A program made the translations under genes and the position numbers. 64,000 nucleotides of DNA from assembly GCF_014076415.1 (NCBI RefSeq), contig NZ_CP043568.1, positions 3,968,001 through 4,032,000 on the forward strand. Direction: 5' to 3'. The notes under the pieces were generated by a model that did not search any database, was not told the DNA's origin, and worked only from the letters and a program-made list of their open reading frames with translations. Positions 9,886 to 18,925 of the stretch are shown here, piece by piece; positions within the stretch are counted from its first letter, which is position 1, and every line of letters starts with the position of its first letter. This stretch comes from Comamonas testosteroni. GTDB lineage: Bacteria > Pseudomonadota > Gammaproteobacteria > Burkholderiales > Burkholderiaceae_C.

Positions 9886-11141
9886 GGCAGTTGTCCGTAG
9901 GCTTGTTGAAGGCGTGCTCGTGCGAGGCCAAATGCAGCCTCCTGGCGAGCAGCGCTGTAGTCGGCTTGAGCAGCCGCACTGGCTGCGCGCAGGAGTTCCG
10001 GGAGAGATGTTTCGCCTGCGTTGAAAGAGGCGCGAATCAACCCGGCTCTCTCGTTGAGCAAAGTGGCTTTTTCGCGCTCTGTCTGCAGCTGCGTCTGGCT
10101 TGCTTGTGCTGCCGCCTTGGCGCTCTCCATGCGAGCAGACAACTGAGTGCGAAGCACCTGCTCCTTGCTTTGAGCCACTTCCAGCTCGGTCAAGGCGGCA
10201 GCCTGCAATGGCGCATTTCTATCGTCAGTGCCAAATGGGATACGAACAGCAAGCCCCAGGCTGTAGGCGGAACCCTGGCCATGGCCCGGCATGTCCTGCC
10301 TGAGCTTGGTGATCAGCTCTGGAGCACTGCGATTCGATTTGGCAACCAAGCCCACACGCTTGCGTGCCAGGTCTACCTGTTGTTGCGCACGCAACAACTC
10401 GGGGTGCTCAGCCAACTGGCGAGGAGACGGGCTTTCAACACTTGCCAACGTAGCGTCAGGCGTCTGAGCCAGGCCCGTCAGCGCTGTCCACTGACGCTTT
10501 GCTGCTTCAAGCTGGGTTTCAGCCTGCGACTGAGCTGCTTGTGCGCTTAAAAGCTCCCCTTTGGCTGCCAAGGCATCTGCTCTTGCCAGATCACCGGCTT
10601 TGACACGCTTATCCACGTCGGATGCGATGGCCGCAAAAGTGCTGGTCTGTTGCTTTGACAGCGATTGGTTGGCCTGCAGCTCCGCAATCTGCCAATGAAG
10701 CTCACGGACGACTTCAGCAATACGCAGCTTCCCCTCGGCCTCAGATAGCAAAGAGAGAGATGACAGCGAGTCCGCGGCCTGCTGTTTGGCACTTTTCTGC
10801 CCAGGAAGCCAGAGAGGGACGGCCAACGCGACTTCCGTCTCGCGGACACCGTTGTTGCTTTGCAGACGATCGTTTCGGTGGCTCAACTCCACTGAGGGAG
10901 GTGCCGCCCAAAGAGCACTTGATGCTGTCTTTTCTGCAATGGCCTGCCGAGAAATGCCTGCTGCCTCCGCAGAGGCAACGGCGCGATTCCAGGCCGCCTC
11001 AACGGCAGATGCCAGGGTTGTTTTTTGAATGTTGCTGCTCAAACTGGACGCAGCAACGCCTTCCGCCGGCTGTGCATAAGAAGTGCACGCCGACGTCAGC
11101 CCTGCAAGGATGCAGAGCCTCCATTTGAATTTGGGGTTCAC
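9882..11141 (-). CDS. czcC: outer-membrane efflux channel, TolC/CzcC family
   Basis: A 419-residue outer-membrane factor with signal peptide (ILAGLTSACTSYA) and two long heptad-rich repeats typical of TolC-type proteins (for example KQQAADSLSSLSLLSEAEGK and LQTEREKATLLNERAGLIRA). It would supply the exit duct of the tripartite pump. The start is GTG at 11141 with AGAGGC shortly upstream. Its stop overlaps the start of the next gene by 4 bp. Confidence 0.88.
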   Translation of the reverse strand: MNPKFKWRLCILAGLTSACTSYAQPAEGVAASSLSSNIQKTTLASAVEAAWNRAVASAEAAGISRQAIAEKTASSALWAAPPSVELSHRNDRLQSNNGVRETEVALAVPLWLPGQKSAKQQAADSLSSLSLLSEAEGKLRIAEVVRELHWQIAELQANQSLSKQQTSTFAAIASDVDKRVKAGDLARADALAAKGELLSAQAAQSQAETQLEAAKRQWTALTGLAQTPDATLASVESPSPRQLAEHPELLRAQQQVDLARKRVGLVAKSNRSAPELITKLRQDMPGHGQGSAYSLGLAVRIPFGTDDRNAPLQAAALTELEVAQSKEQVLRTQLSARMESAKAAAQASQTQLQTEREKATLLNERAGLIRASFNAGETSLPELLRAASAAAQADYSAARQEAAFGLARARLQQAYGQLP

Positions 11142-11254
11142 AAAGCCTCTAGATGCTCTGAGTGCGATGAAACGCCGTCGCTATGTACTGCGACAGACAT
11201 GGCATGCACGAACGAAGGGATGGCTTCAGGCGAATGAAGCCGACCTAAAGAGAG

Positions 11255-11608
11255 CTAGGCTGTATGTCTGGGAGGCCGTCGAAGGCCTTCCAAGATGGGA
11301 TATGGGAGTATGGAATCGAGGGTTGGGCTGGGCGAAGAGCTACCCCAGTCCGGTGCAGGAACATTCAAGGCAAACACCTCGAGCGCTGCGGATGGCATTC
11401 CATCGGCCATCATGTGCAGTTTGGAGTCAGAGGAGTCATCAAGCTCCACGACACCATCATCATGGTGGTGGTGACCTTCCTCTTGCAGATGCATCGCCGC
11501 GTGCTCGAGTTCTTCATGAGACGCGAAGACAGGCATCTGACCAGCCACAGCAAGGGCTTGCCAGAAGATGCTCAGCATCACGAAGAACATGGCCAGACGA
11601 CGGGTCAT
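11255..11608 (-). CDS. czcI: CzcI-like small periplasmic protein
   Basis: A 117-residue protein with an N-terminal signal sequence (FFVMLSIFWQALAVAG), a His-rich segment (EGHHHHDDG) and a proline-rich C-terminus. Size, position as first gene of a czcCBA-type operon and the His cluster fit CzcI proteins, small periplasmic regulators of czc operons. Sequence identity to CzcI could not be tested. No two-component or MerR metal regulator is adjacent, so control of the operon is not visible. Confidence 0.65.
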   Translation of the reverse strand: MTRRLAMFFVMLSIFWQALAVAGQMPVFASHEELEHAAMHLQEEGHHHHDDGVVELDDSSDSKLHMMADGMPSAALEVFALNVPAPDWGSSSPSPTLDSILPYPILEGLRRPPRHTA

Positions 11609-11947
11609 AGTGTGGAAATTATATGCGGCAGAGTTGCCCCACGACCTTTGTGGCTGCTGAGAAATTGTTGGTGGCGATGGCCGAATCGGCGTCGCTCATC
11701 GTGGCTGAGTTTGAGTAACGCCTCCTTTGAGGCGGGAAGCTGTCACTCGATAAAAAGCCATGAAAGTCAGCTTCTGGCCGAACGCTCCATTCACTTGTGA
11801 CCCCGAAATCAGGCACAGGAAGATCTGGCGCTCACATCAAATGTCTGCTCCAGGAATTCATGACGCCGCAGCCTTCCGGCCATGAGCCAGCCTGAAGGGC
11901 TTGAAACAGATGATTTCCGATCAATCCAGCGTGAACTTGCTCGCGGC
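11609..11947. other. intergenic, promoter region of the efflux operon
   Basis: The 339 bp upstream of the czcI-like gene contain no convincing coding frame. The minus-strand promoter of the efflux operon should lie here, but no clear metal-regulator box stands out. Confidence 0.4.
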
Positions 11948-12430
11948 TTATTGAACCCACAGCACCTCGAACTGCGGTCGGACCGGAGCGGCCTGTACCG
12001 ACACCTCATCACCCTCGCACTTACCCAGCATAGCCCTGCCCAAGGGGGCTTTGCTGCTGATGACCTGGATGAGCTCAGCGCCGTTGAGCAACTTCATGTT
12101 CCCCCCAGCCGGGCCGAGAAAGATCTGTTGTTGCTTGTCGTCCGAATCCACCAGGCAGATCAGTGCGCCGAGCTGTATACCTTGGCTGGCGTTGTAGGGC
12201 TGCGGGCGGAACTTGCGCCAATTGGCCATTGCTTGGCGGATGGCCTCCGCGCGGCGAGCTTGGCCAGCAGCCAGATAGGCAGCTTCGAGACCCAATGTGT
12301 CGTATTTGTTTTCGGCGATATTTTCCTCATGAGTCGCCGCTTCATGGGCAACCCTCGCTGCCTGCTCGACTTGCAGAAGGTCCTCGGCCAGCCGTTTCAG
12401 CACCAGCTGCTGCAACAACAATTTATCCAT
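11948..12430 (-). CDS. GreA/GreB-like transcription elongation factor homologue
   Basis: A 160-residue protein. Residues 1-80 are helical and charged (LAEDLLQVEQAARVAHEAAT), as expected for a coiled-coil finger. Residues 85-150 match the C-terminal domain of Gre factors in pattern (IQLGALICLVDSDDKQQQIF … ISSKAPLGRAMLGKCEGDEV), where ‘SPLGRALLGKxxGDxV’ is the hallmark. Gre factors bind the RNA polymerase secondary channel and rescue backtracked complexes. The N-terminal finger diverges from canonical GreA/GreB, so it may be a paralogue of the Rnk/GreAB-like group. Confidence 0.75.
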   Translation of the reverse strand: MDKLLLQQLVLKRLAEDLLQVEQAARVAHEAATHEENIAENKYDTLGLEAAYLAAGQARRAEAIRQAMANWRKFRPQPYNASQGIQLGALICLVDSDDKQQQIFLGPAGGNMKLLNGAELIQVISSKAPLGRAMLGKCEGDEVSVQAAPVRPQFEVLWVQ

Positions 12431-12716
12431 AACGAAAAGTAGGCATCTCGAACAAGTTGGAGGCCTTGATTATGAAGGCCCCCTCCCCCTTTCGAGGCTT
12501 CCATTGGCTACAGGTCCATGGGTTGCCAGCGCCCGCCCCGCATCCGTGTCTATCACTTGGCCAACAGTTGCCAGACCGAGCTCCCACGGACCGCATTGAA
12601 CAAATACACTGCTTTTCACTCTGACTCGGGTGATAGCAGCCTCCAAGGCCTTGCTTCAAGCAGAGTCCGGATCTTGACTTCAAACGCTACTCAATAGAAC
12701 TACCAAGGAGACCTCA

Positions 12717-13691
12717 ATGAACCGTCGACTGATACTCGCCTCAATTGGCGCCGTAGGTGCGCTCACCACCATGGCAACCGCTCGCGCAGAAGCAGCTTTC
12801 CCGCAAAAACCCATTACCTTTGTCGTTCCCTATCTGGCTGGAGGAACGACCGATCTTGTGGCACGAGTCGTGGGTGAGCACATGGCACGCACACTGGGTC
12901 AGCCGGTGGTGATCGAGAACAAGCCTGGCGCCGGAGGCAATATCGGCATGGATGCCGTGGCCAAGTCCAAGCCCGACGGCTACACGATCGGTTTCGGAGC
13001 CATCTCCACCAATGCGCTCAACCCGCACATCTACAAATCGATGGCGTTTGATCCCCGCAAGGACTTCACTGCAGTCTCCATGCTGGGCTATTCCACCATC
13101 GTGCTGGAAGTGGGCAAGGGCTTCCCGGCAAACAACGTGCAGGAGCTCATCGCCTATATCAAAGCGAACCCAGGCTTTCAGTACGGTACGGCCGGCGCCG
13201 GAACCAGCATGCACCTGGCTGGCGTGATGTTTGCGCAAATGACAGGCCTGGATACTGTCCATGTGCCCTACAAAGGCAGCGTACCGGGTATTACCGACAT
13301 GCTTGGCGGCCACCTGCCCGCCATGTTTGATAACCTGCCCGCGTCCCTGCCGCACATTCAGGCAGGCAAGCTCAAAGCACTGGCCGTGGCTGGTAGCGAG
13401 CGCAGTCCATCCTTACCCAATGTGCCGACAATCGCGGAGAGCGGCCTCAAAGGCTACGCAGTCGATCCATGGTTCGGCGTATATGGCCCAGCCAAGCTGG
13501 ATCCAGCGATCACAGCCAGACTCAATACTGCCATCAACCAGGCCCTGAGCGATCCCGCCGTCAAGGACAAGCTGGTACAGGCCGGATTCACCCCCAAGGG
13601 GTCTGCGGCACAAGCCTTCGAAGCACTGACACAGTCCGAATACAAACGACTGGGCGATGCGGCACGCAAGGCCCAGATGCAGGTCAACTGA
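12717..13691 (+). CDS. Bug-family tripartite tricarboxylate transporter binding protein
   Basis: A 324-residue periplasmic solute-binding protein. Signal peptide (residues 1-27, cut after RAEA), then the Bug signatures PITFVVPYLAGGTTD, VIENKPGAGGNIG and GTSMHLAGVMFAQ. Bug proteins bind carboxylates and may deliver them to TctAB permeases. A strong AAGGAG site lies before the ATG. A TctB/TctA-like pair sits 3.4 kb downstream at 17068-18911, so it may serve that transporter; Bug genes are numerous and often orphan, so this link is inference. Confidence 0.9.
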   Translation: MNRRLILASIGAVGALTTMATARAEAAFPQKPITFVVPYLAGGTTDLVARVVGEHMARTLGQPVVIENKPGAGGNIGMDAVAKSKPDGYTIGFGAISTNALNPHIYKSMAFDPRKDFTAVSMLGYSTIVLEVGKGFPANNVQELIAYIKANPGFQYGTAGAGTSMHLAGVMFAQMTGLDTVHVPYKGSVPGITDMLGGHLPAMFDNLPASLPHIQAGKLKALAVAGSERSPSLPNVPTIAESGLKGYAVDPWFGVYGPAKLDPAITARLNTAINQALSDPAVKDKLVQAGFTPKGSAAQAFEALTQSEYKRLGDAARKAQMQVN

Positions 13692-13935
13692 CGACAAGGC
13701 CTCCAGACGCCTGGCAATAGAGAACCGAAGCCGGGCCTCTCAGCACCTCGACACGCTCCAAAGCAAAAGATATTTCCGCAAAGTAGCCGAAATAACTATC
13801 CAGACGAATGCGCAGACCATCCAGGTAGGTTTTGCCTTCCGCGAGGAAACCGCGCATGAACAAGTTGTTGGCACTGGTCTGGGCAGCGCCCCATACGCGC
13901 GAGCCAATATAGCCAGGCAGCCGACTCCGAGGACG
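13684..13935 (-). pseudogene. remnant of a TonB-dependent siderophore receptor plug domain
   Basis: Read on the minus strand, codons from 13911 down to 13684 give YIGSRVWG, NNLFMRGFLAEGKTYLDGLR and FALERVEVLRGPASVLYC, the unmistakable plug-domain signature of TonB siderophore receptors (IRGF…YLDGLR…LERVEVLRGPASVLYG). Upstream the frame meets a stop, and downstream it ends just inside the stop region of the Bug gene, so N-terminus and barrel are both missing. It is a decayed fragment. The stretch 13936-14124 beyond it shows nothing else I can identify. Confidence 0.8.
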
Positions 13936-14124
13936 AAGCGCCGCTCAAGACAGACGACGCTCCCAAACAGGTATTGGCGATGGAGGCCGCTCAGGTAGCG
14001 GTCCGTGATCGGCAACCACAAGCCCCGTAGCGTCAATGAGTCCAGGGAAGGCGGTTCTCGACCGAAGCCATCTCTCTCTTTTTGGACCTCAACGAGTGAG
14101 TTCCGCAAAGCGGTGCAGAAGCGA

Positions 14125-15525
14125 CTAGCGCAGCTCCTGCATTGCTCGATAGGCCACCTCAAAGCGGGGGTCCAGCATGGCACCTACATTGCAGCGCGAC
14201 CAAGGCGATGTCTGGCTCGGATCGAGGTTGAAAACATGGCCCGGAGCCATGGTGACTTTGTGGGCGAGCAAACGCTCGGCTAGACGCACGGCATCGGGAT
14301 TGCCGGGGAACGTGGCCCAGAGGTATAGCGACTGAGGGTTACGCGCAAACACCTTGCACTCGTGCATCTCCAACCAATCCAGCGCCTGCTCCGTTGCCTT
14401 GCCCAAACGTTGGCGCAAGCGCACGAGATGCCGCTCGTAATGGCCTTCGCGGAGCATCACATCGACCATGCGCTCGCAGTATTCGGACCCGCTCACATGG
14501 ATCAGTGATCGCAAATCTGCCAGGTCGCTGGCTAGAGCAGCGCTGCAGGCGATGAATCCCACGCGAAGGGCTGCAGAAAATGACTTGGAAAAACTGCCTA
14601 TATAAATCGTGCGTTCCAGCTGATCCAGCGTGGACAAACGCACTGACGAAGTCGGTTTGAAATCGGCCAATGGGTCGTTCTCTACCAGCAAGAGGTTGTG
14701 CCGTTCTGCCAGCTGCAGGACGCGGTAAGCCTTGGCAGCGCTGATGTCCGAGCCAGTGGGGTTGTGCGCCAGAGACTGGGTAAAGAACAAGCGCGGGCGC
14801 TCGGTCAACAGCAACTGCTCCAAAGCCTGGACATCGGGCCCATCGGCTTGCCTGGGGACTCCCAACACGCGTGCTCCTGCCAGCTTGAGCTTGCCGAACA
14901 GCAGGTAGTAGCCAGGATCGTCCACTAGCACCGTCGCGCCGGGAGGAACGAAGTAGCGAATCACCAGATCCATGGCTTCATTCGCACCTTGGGTCAGGAC
15001 CAGTTGCTGAGGTGTGACACCCAGGCTGAACACACCCAGCTTGCGCACCAGGCTATCGCGCAGCGGCGCATAGCCAAAGCGGCTGCCATAGCGAAACAGG
15101 GACCCCAGTCCGGTTCGCACCACTTTCTGGTGATAGCGATCCATGCGCATATCGGCCAGCCACTCTATAGGCGGAAATCCATCGCCAACCGCGACAGCAT
15201 CTGGCAGGGTCTTGAGTTGCTCGCGCATCAACCAGACCACATCCATCGCACGATTGAGCTGCCCTGCGTCTTCATCCTGAACCGCATGGCGGGCCTGGGG
15301 TTGAACATAAAAGCCGGCACCGCGCCGTGACTCCACCAAGCCGCGCGAGACCAAAAGGTCAAAGGCTGCCACCACGGTGTTTTTGGCGTAACTGTGCAAA
15401 TGCGCCAGCTCACGCAAGGACGGCAGCTTGTCCCCTGCACGATACACGCCATCGGTTATTTGCTGCCCTATCAAATCAGCTAAACGCTCTGCAATAGGGG
15501 CCTGACGCTTGCTACCACCCGCCAT
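14125..15525 (-). CDS. MocR family regulator (GntR HTH plus aminotransferase domain)
   Basis: A 466-residue fusion: a GntR-type winged helix (residues 8-75, [20 protein letters not shown]) joined to a PLP-binding fold-type I aminotransferase domain (residues 110-460). The expected PLP lysine is in [14 protein letters not shown]. MocR proteins sense PLP or amino-substrates and bind repeated operator motifs. It is divergent from mvaA, and the 171-bp gap carries a large inverted repeat, so it most likely regulates the HMG-CoA reductase/lyase operon and itself. Effector unknown. Confidence 0.9.
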   Translation of the reverse strand: MAGGSKRQAPIAERLADLIGQQITDGVYRAGDKLPSLRELAHLHSYAKNTVVAAFDLLVSRGLVESRRGAGFYVQPQARHAVQDEDAGQLNRAMDVVWLMREQLKTLPDAVAVGDGFPPIEWLADMRMDRYHQKVVRTGLGSLFRYGSRFGYAPLRDSLVRKLGVFSLGVTPQQLVLTQGANEAMDLVIRYFVPPGATVLVDDPGYYLLFGKLKLAGARVLGVPRQADGPDVQALEQLLLTERPRLFFTQSLAHNPTGSDISAAKAYRVLQLAERHNLLLVENDPLADFKPTSSVRLSTLDQLERTIYIGSFSKSFSAALRVGFIACSAALASDLADLRSLIHVSGSEYCERMVDVMLREGHYERHLVRLRQRLGKATEQALDWLEMHECKVFARNPQSLYLWATFPGNPDAVRLAERLLAHKVTMAPGHVFNLDPSQTSPWSRCNVGAMLDPRFEVAYRAMQELR

Positions 15526-15601
15526 TCAAGTCTCCTAGATCGTGAGTTGCCAGTATGTATGCAGATGGGTCCAATGCTGCATTGTGGTAGTACTGTTCTT
15601 G

Positions 15602-15633
15602 CAAACTGTACCTGTATTAAAAGGTACAGTTTG
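15602..15633. promoter_or_regulatory. 11-bp inverted repeat, putative MocR operator
   Basis: CAAACTGTACC (15602-15612) and GGTACAGTTTG (15623-15633) are perfect inverted copies separated by TGTATTAAAA. The site lies between the divergent MocR and mvaA genes, 63 bp before the mvaA ATG. Its symmetry and position fit a dimeric regulator site; binding by the MocR protein is inferred. Confidence 0.7.
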
Positions 15634-15696
15634 AATAAATTCTCGGCCAACCGTCCCCTTGTATTGATATCCAGATTTGGATCTGTAGGAGTTTTC

Positions 15697-16986
15697 ATGG
15701 CCGTCGATTCGCGTCTTCCCAATTTCCGAGCTCTCACCCCCGCACAGCGCTGGGAGCATGTCGCCACCGCGTGCAATCTCAGCGCCGAAGAACGCAATCT
15801 ACTGACCCAAGCGGGCGCCCTGCCCGCCACCTTGGCTGACGGCATGATCGAAAATGTGGTGGGCACGTTCGAGCTACCCATGGGCGTCGCAGGCAACTTC
15901 CGCATCAACGGCCGCGATGTGCTGATTCCGCTCGCAGTGGAAGAGCCCTCCATCATTGCTGCTGCTTCCTTTATGGCCAAGCTGGCCCGTGAAGACGGAG
16001 GCTTTGAAACGTCGAGTACCTTGCCGCTGATGCGTGCGCAGGTGCAAATCGTCGGCATCAGCGACCCCTATGGTGCAAGACTGGCCTTGTTCAAGGCTCG
16101 CGATGAGATCCTCGCGCAAGCCAATAGTCGAGACAAGGTGCTGATCAGCCTGGGCGGCGGCTGCAAGGACATCGAAATCCATGTCTTCCCTGATTCTCCA
16201 CGCGGCCCTATGGTCGTGATGCACTTGATCGTGGACGTGCGCGATGCCATGGGTGCCAACACCGTGAACACCATGGCTGAATCGGTCTCGCCATTGGTGG
16301 AAAAGATTACCGGTGGCTCGGTACGCCTGCGCATTCTCTCGAACCTGGCAGATCTGCGCCTGGCCCGTGCTCGTGTACGCCTGACACCACAAACCTTGGC
16401 CACAAAAGAGCGCAGCGGCGAAGCAATTATTGAAGGCGTGCTCGACGCCTACACTTTCGCAGCCATTGACCCCTACCGCGCCGCTACCCACAACAAGGGC
16501 ATCATGAATGGCATCGACCCCGTCATCGTCGCTACAGGCAACGATTGGCGCGCGGTCGAAGCCGGTGCCCATGCCTATGCCAGCCGCAACGGCCAATACA
16601 CCTCGCTGACGCACTGGGAAAAAGACAATGCCGGTGCTTTGGTGGGAACCATCGAACTGCCCATGCCCGTGGGCTTGGTGGGTGGGGCCACCAAGACCCA
16701 TCCGCTGGCGCGCCTGGCACTCAAGATCATGGAGGTGAAGTCCGCCCAGGAACTGGGCGAGATTGCCGCCGCCGTGGGTCTGGCCCAGAACCTGGGTGCT
16801 TTGCGCGCGCTGGCCACCGAAGGCATTCAGCGTGGCCATATGGCACTTCACGCTCGCAATATTGCGCTGGTCGCAGGTGCCGTTGGTGAAGAAGTAGAGA
16901 TCGTCGCCAAGCGCCTGGCTGCCGAGCATGACGTGCGCACCGATCGCGCACTGGAAGTGCTGCAAGAAATTCGCGCCCAGCACTAA
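15697..16986 (+). CDS. mvaA: hydroxymethylglutaryl-CoA reductase, degradative (class II)
   Basis: About 429 residues from the ATG at 15697, which has a TAGGAG site; the open frame extends further upstream but that part reads as leader. Class II HMG-CoA reductase markers are present: ENVVG (residues 52-56), [13 protein letters not shown] in the cofactor domain, [13 protein letters not shown], and the catalytic His in [10 protein letters not shown] near the C-terminus. In catabolic bacteria such as Pseudomonas mevalonii this enzyme oxidises mevalonate plus CoA to HMG-CoA. Co-location with HMG-CoA lyase at 18926 supports the catabolic direction. Confidence 0.93.
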   Translation: MAVDSRLPNFRALTPAQRWEHVATACNLSAEERNLLTQAGALPATLADGMIENVVGTFELPMGVAGNFRINGRDVLIPLAVEEPSIIAAASFMAKLAREDGGFETSSTLPLMRAQVQIVGISDPYGARLALFKARDEILAQANSRDKVLISLGGGCKDIEIHVFPDSPRGPMVVMHLIVDVRDAMGANTVNTMAESVSPLVEKITGGSVRLRILSNLADLRLARARVRLTPQTLATKERSGEAIIEGVLDAYTFAAIDPYRAATHNKGIMNGIDPVIVATGNDWRAVEAGAHAYASRNGQYTSLTHWEKDNAGALVGTIELPMPVGLVGGATKTHPLARLALKIMEVKSAQELGEIAAAVGLAQNLGALRALATEGIQRGHMALHARNIALVAGAVGEEVEIVAKRLAAEHDVRTDRALEVLQEIRAQH

Positions 16987-16995
16987 GCATCCTCA

Positions 16996-17028
16996 GCCTC
17001 GCCAGGCACATCCGGGCGAGGCTTTTTT
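16996..17028 (+). terminator. Rho-independent terminator after mvaA
   Basis: GCCTCGCC (16996-17003) pairs with GGCGAGGC (17015-17022) around an 11-base loop and is followed by six T residues (17023-17028). It sits between mvaA and the transporter genes, so it may separate or attenuate their transcription. Confidence 0.85.
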
Positions 17029-17067
17029 ACCCGAAACGGGAACAACAACAAGCAAGGAGACAAGGCT

Positions 17068-17511
17068 ATGAGTTCCGACAAGCAAGCCTCGCACAGGCAA
17101 CTCGCTGAGGTCTGGGGCGATACCGTCGACCTCAAGCACCTGAGCTGGTCCATCCTGATTGGCATCGGCATCAGCGTGCTCGGATTTTTTGCAGCCAGCC
17201 GCTGGCTGAGCTCGGTGGTCGAGTCCAAACAGCTGGCTCATGCCTACGCCATGCTCGCCGGCCTGGCCGGCTGTGTTCTGGCTGGCGTTATTTGCGCCCG
17301 CATCTTCCCTCCCAAACGTGTGGTGACCGAAGAAGACATCTCCAGCAACCCTGAATGGCGCGCCGAGGTGCTGCGTGAGCTGGAGCAGCAGCCCGGTGGT
17401 CTGGGTTCGGTGTCTGACCTGCCCCAAGTCGTGATTCAGGAGCTCAAGGAACTCAAGCTCTACGAGCTTTTCGTCACGCCCAATGCAACCCCAAGCCGTG
17501 ATGGCCAATAA
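17068..17511 (+). CDS. TctB-like small membrane subunit
   Basis: A 147-residue protein with two predicted helices (residues 28-45 and 58-80) and a charged C-terminal half. It has an AAGGAGACAAGG ribosome site and lies 17 bp before a TctA-family gene. Tripartite tricarboxylate transporters pair a large TctA with a small TctB; this one has only two obvious helices instead of about four, so the assignment is by position and topology rather than sequence. Confidence 0.6.
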   Translation: MSSDKQASHRQLAEVWGDTVDLKHLSWSILIGIGISVLGFFAASRWLSSVVESKQLAHAYAMLAGLAGCVLAGVICARIFPPKRVVTEEDISSNPEWRAEVLRELEQQPGGLGSVSDLPQVVIQELKELKLYELFVTPNATPSRDGQ

Positions 17512-17528
17512 CCCAAGGAGTACACGGC

Positions 17529-18911
17529 ATGGATCCTCAACTCATTGAACAAATCGGCGTCGCCGCGGGCATGGGCCTGATCGGCGCCATCGTCTTTGCT
17601 GCAATCGGACTGGTTTCCGGCACCGACGAAACCACGACACTGGCACCACTCACCCTGCTTGTCGTGTTGCTCGGCGTTCCGCCGGCAGGCGTCTTTACCT
17701 TCTTTCTGGCTGGTGCCGTTGCCAAGCACATGACCCATGCCGTTCCGACAGCGCTGCTGGGCATTCCCGGAGATACACTCGCCACGCCTTTGCTGCAGGA
17801 TGCAGACTTGCTGCGCAAACTTGGCGTGCCGCATATTGCCTTGCGCAAAATGGTCTCGGGAGCCATTGTAGCGGCCTTTGTCGCCGTGCCGCTGGCGGTG
17901 CTGTTTGCCGTGATGCTGGCTCCATTCGGCTCAACCATTACCAAGACTGCACCCTGGATTTTTCTGGCCGCAGCCGTGCTGATTGCTTATTTCTCCAAAG
18001 GCCGCTGGGGTGCAATTGCTTTGCTCGTGCCCTTTGTGATGGTGATTCTGGCTCTGCAGGCACTGACGGCAAAGTACGACACCAAGCTCAGCATCAGCTA
18101 CTTCCTGGGTATCGCCATTGGACCTCTGGTCGCCGATCTCTTTACCGTCATGGCGCCCGCAGGCCGCAAGAGCATGTTGCGCGACAAGGTTCGCCAGTTC
18201 AACCTGGCTCCTGATGTCAAGGGTTGGTCGGGATATTTCCCCAACCCTCTCAAGGTTCTGGATCGAACCCAGACCCGTTGGACGTTGACGACTGCCGCCA
18301 TTTCCAGCGCAACTTTTGTATTCAGCCCTGTGGCCATGACCGTGGTGCTGGGCGAGTTGGTGGGCTCTCGCATCAAACACGCCTATCACCGCCTGACCAC
18401 GGTGCTCAGCGCTCGGAACGGCGTGACGGAAGCCACCTACATTGCTGAAACGCTGATCCCGCTGATCGCCTTCGGTTTGCCCCTGAGTCCTGTGGCTGCC
18501 GGCCCTGCCGCACCGTTGTTCAATGCACCTCCACGCTTCACGGTGGATGCGGCTACGGGCCAGACCCACAATCTGCACAACCTGCTGAGCCACTGGGAGT
18601 TTCTGGGCTACGGCTTGTTGTCTGTGTTGCTTGCCGCAGTGGTGTCCTATCCGTTTGCGATGAACTACGCGCGCCGTGCTGCAATGTTTGTCTCGCGCAA
18701 AGTCAGCCACGAAGCCATCATTGCCACCTTTGTCGGCCTGATCATCGTGATCAGCGTCTGGGAAGGCGGCCTGCTGGGTCTGCTGGTAATCTTGACCATG
18801 GGCCTCATGGGTGGCTTGCTCTCCCGTACCTTCGGCTTCAATACCGGCGTGCAGTTCATGGGCTATTACACAGCCGTGCTCAGCGTTCCTGCTCTGCTCA
18901 AGCTGTTCTGA
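17529..18911 (+). CDS. TctA-family large membrane subunit of a carboxylate transporter
   Basis: A 460-residue polytopic protein with about 11-12 helices. The N-terminal pattern of TctA is present (GLIGAIVFAAIGLVSGTDET, LGIPGDTLATPLLQDADLLR), with a mirrored second half (AETLIPLIAFGLPLSPVAAG). TctA is the channel of sodium-coupled tricarboxylate uptake with TctB and a Bug/TctC binding protein. Here it lies inside the HMG-CoA reductase/lyase locus, so uptake of mevalonate or a related hydroxy-acid is a reasonable inference. Confidence 0.85.
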   Translation: MDPQLIEQIGVAAGMGLIGAIVFAAIGLVSGTDETTTLAPLTLLVVLLGVPPAGVFTFFLAGAVAKHMTHAVPTALLGIPGDTLATPLLQDADLLRKLGVPHIALRKMVSGAIVAAFVAVPLAVLFAVMLAPFGSTITKTAPWIFLAAAVLIAYFSKGRWGAIALLVPFVMVILALQALTAKYDTKLSISYFLGIAIGPLVADLFTVMAPAGRKSMLRDKVRQFNLAPDVKGWSGYFPNPLKVLDRTQTRWTLTTAAISSATFVFSPVAMTVVLGELVGSRIKHAYHRLTTVLSARNGVTEATYIAETLIPLIAFGLPLSPVAAGPAAPLFNAPPRFTVDAATGQTHNLHNLLSHWEFLGYGLLSVLLAAVVSYPFAMNYARRAAMFVSRKVSHEAIIATFVGLIIVISVWEGGLLGLLVILTMGLMGGLLSRTFGFNTGVQFMGYYTAVLSVPALLKLF

Positions 18912-18925
18912 AAGCGAGGACAGCA

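Noticed and set aside
13740..14183. 147-codon minus-strand frame as a gene
   Set aside because: The part that resembles a known protein (TonB plug) is in a different frame; this frame shows nothing and overlaps the MocR gene end.
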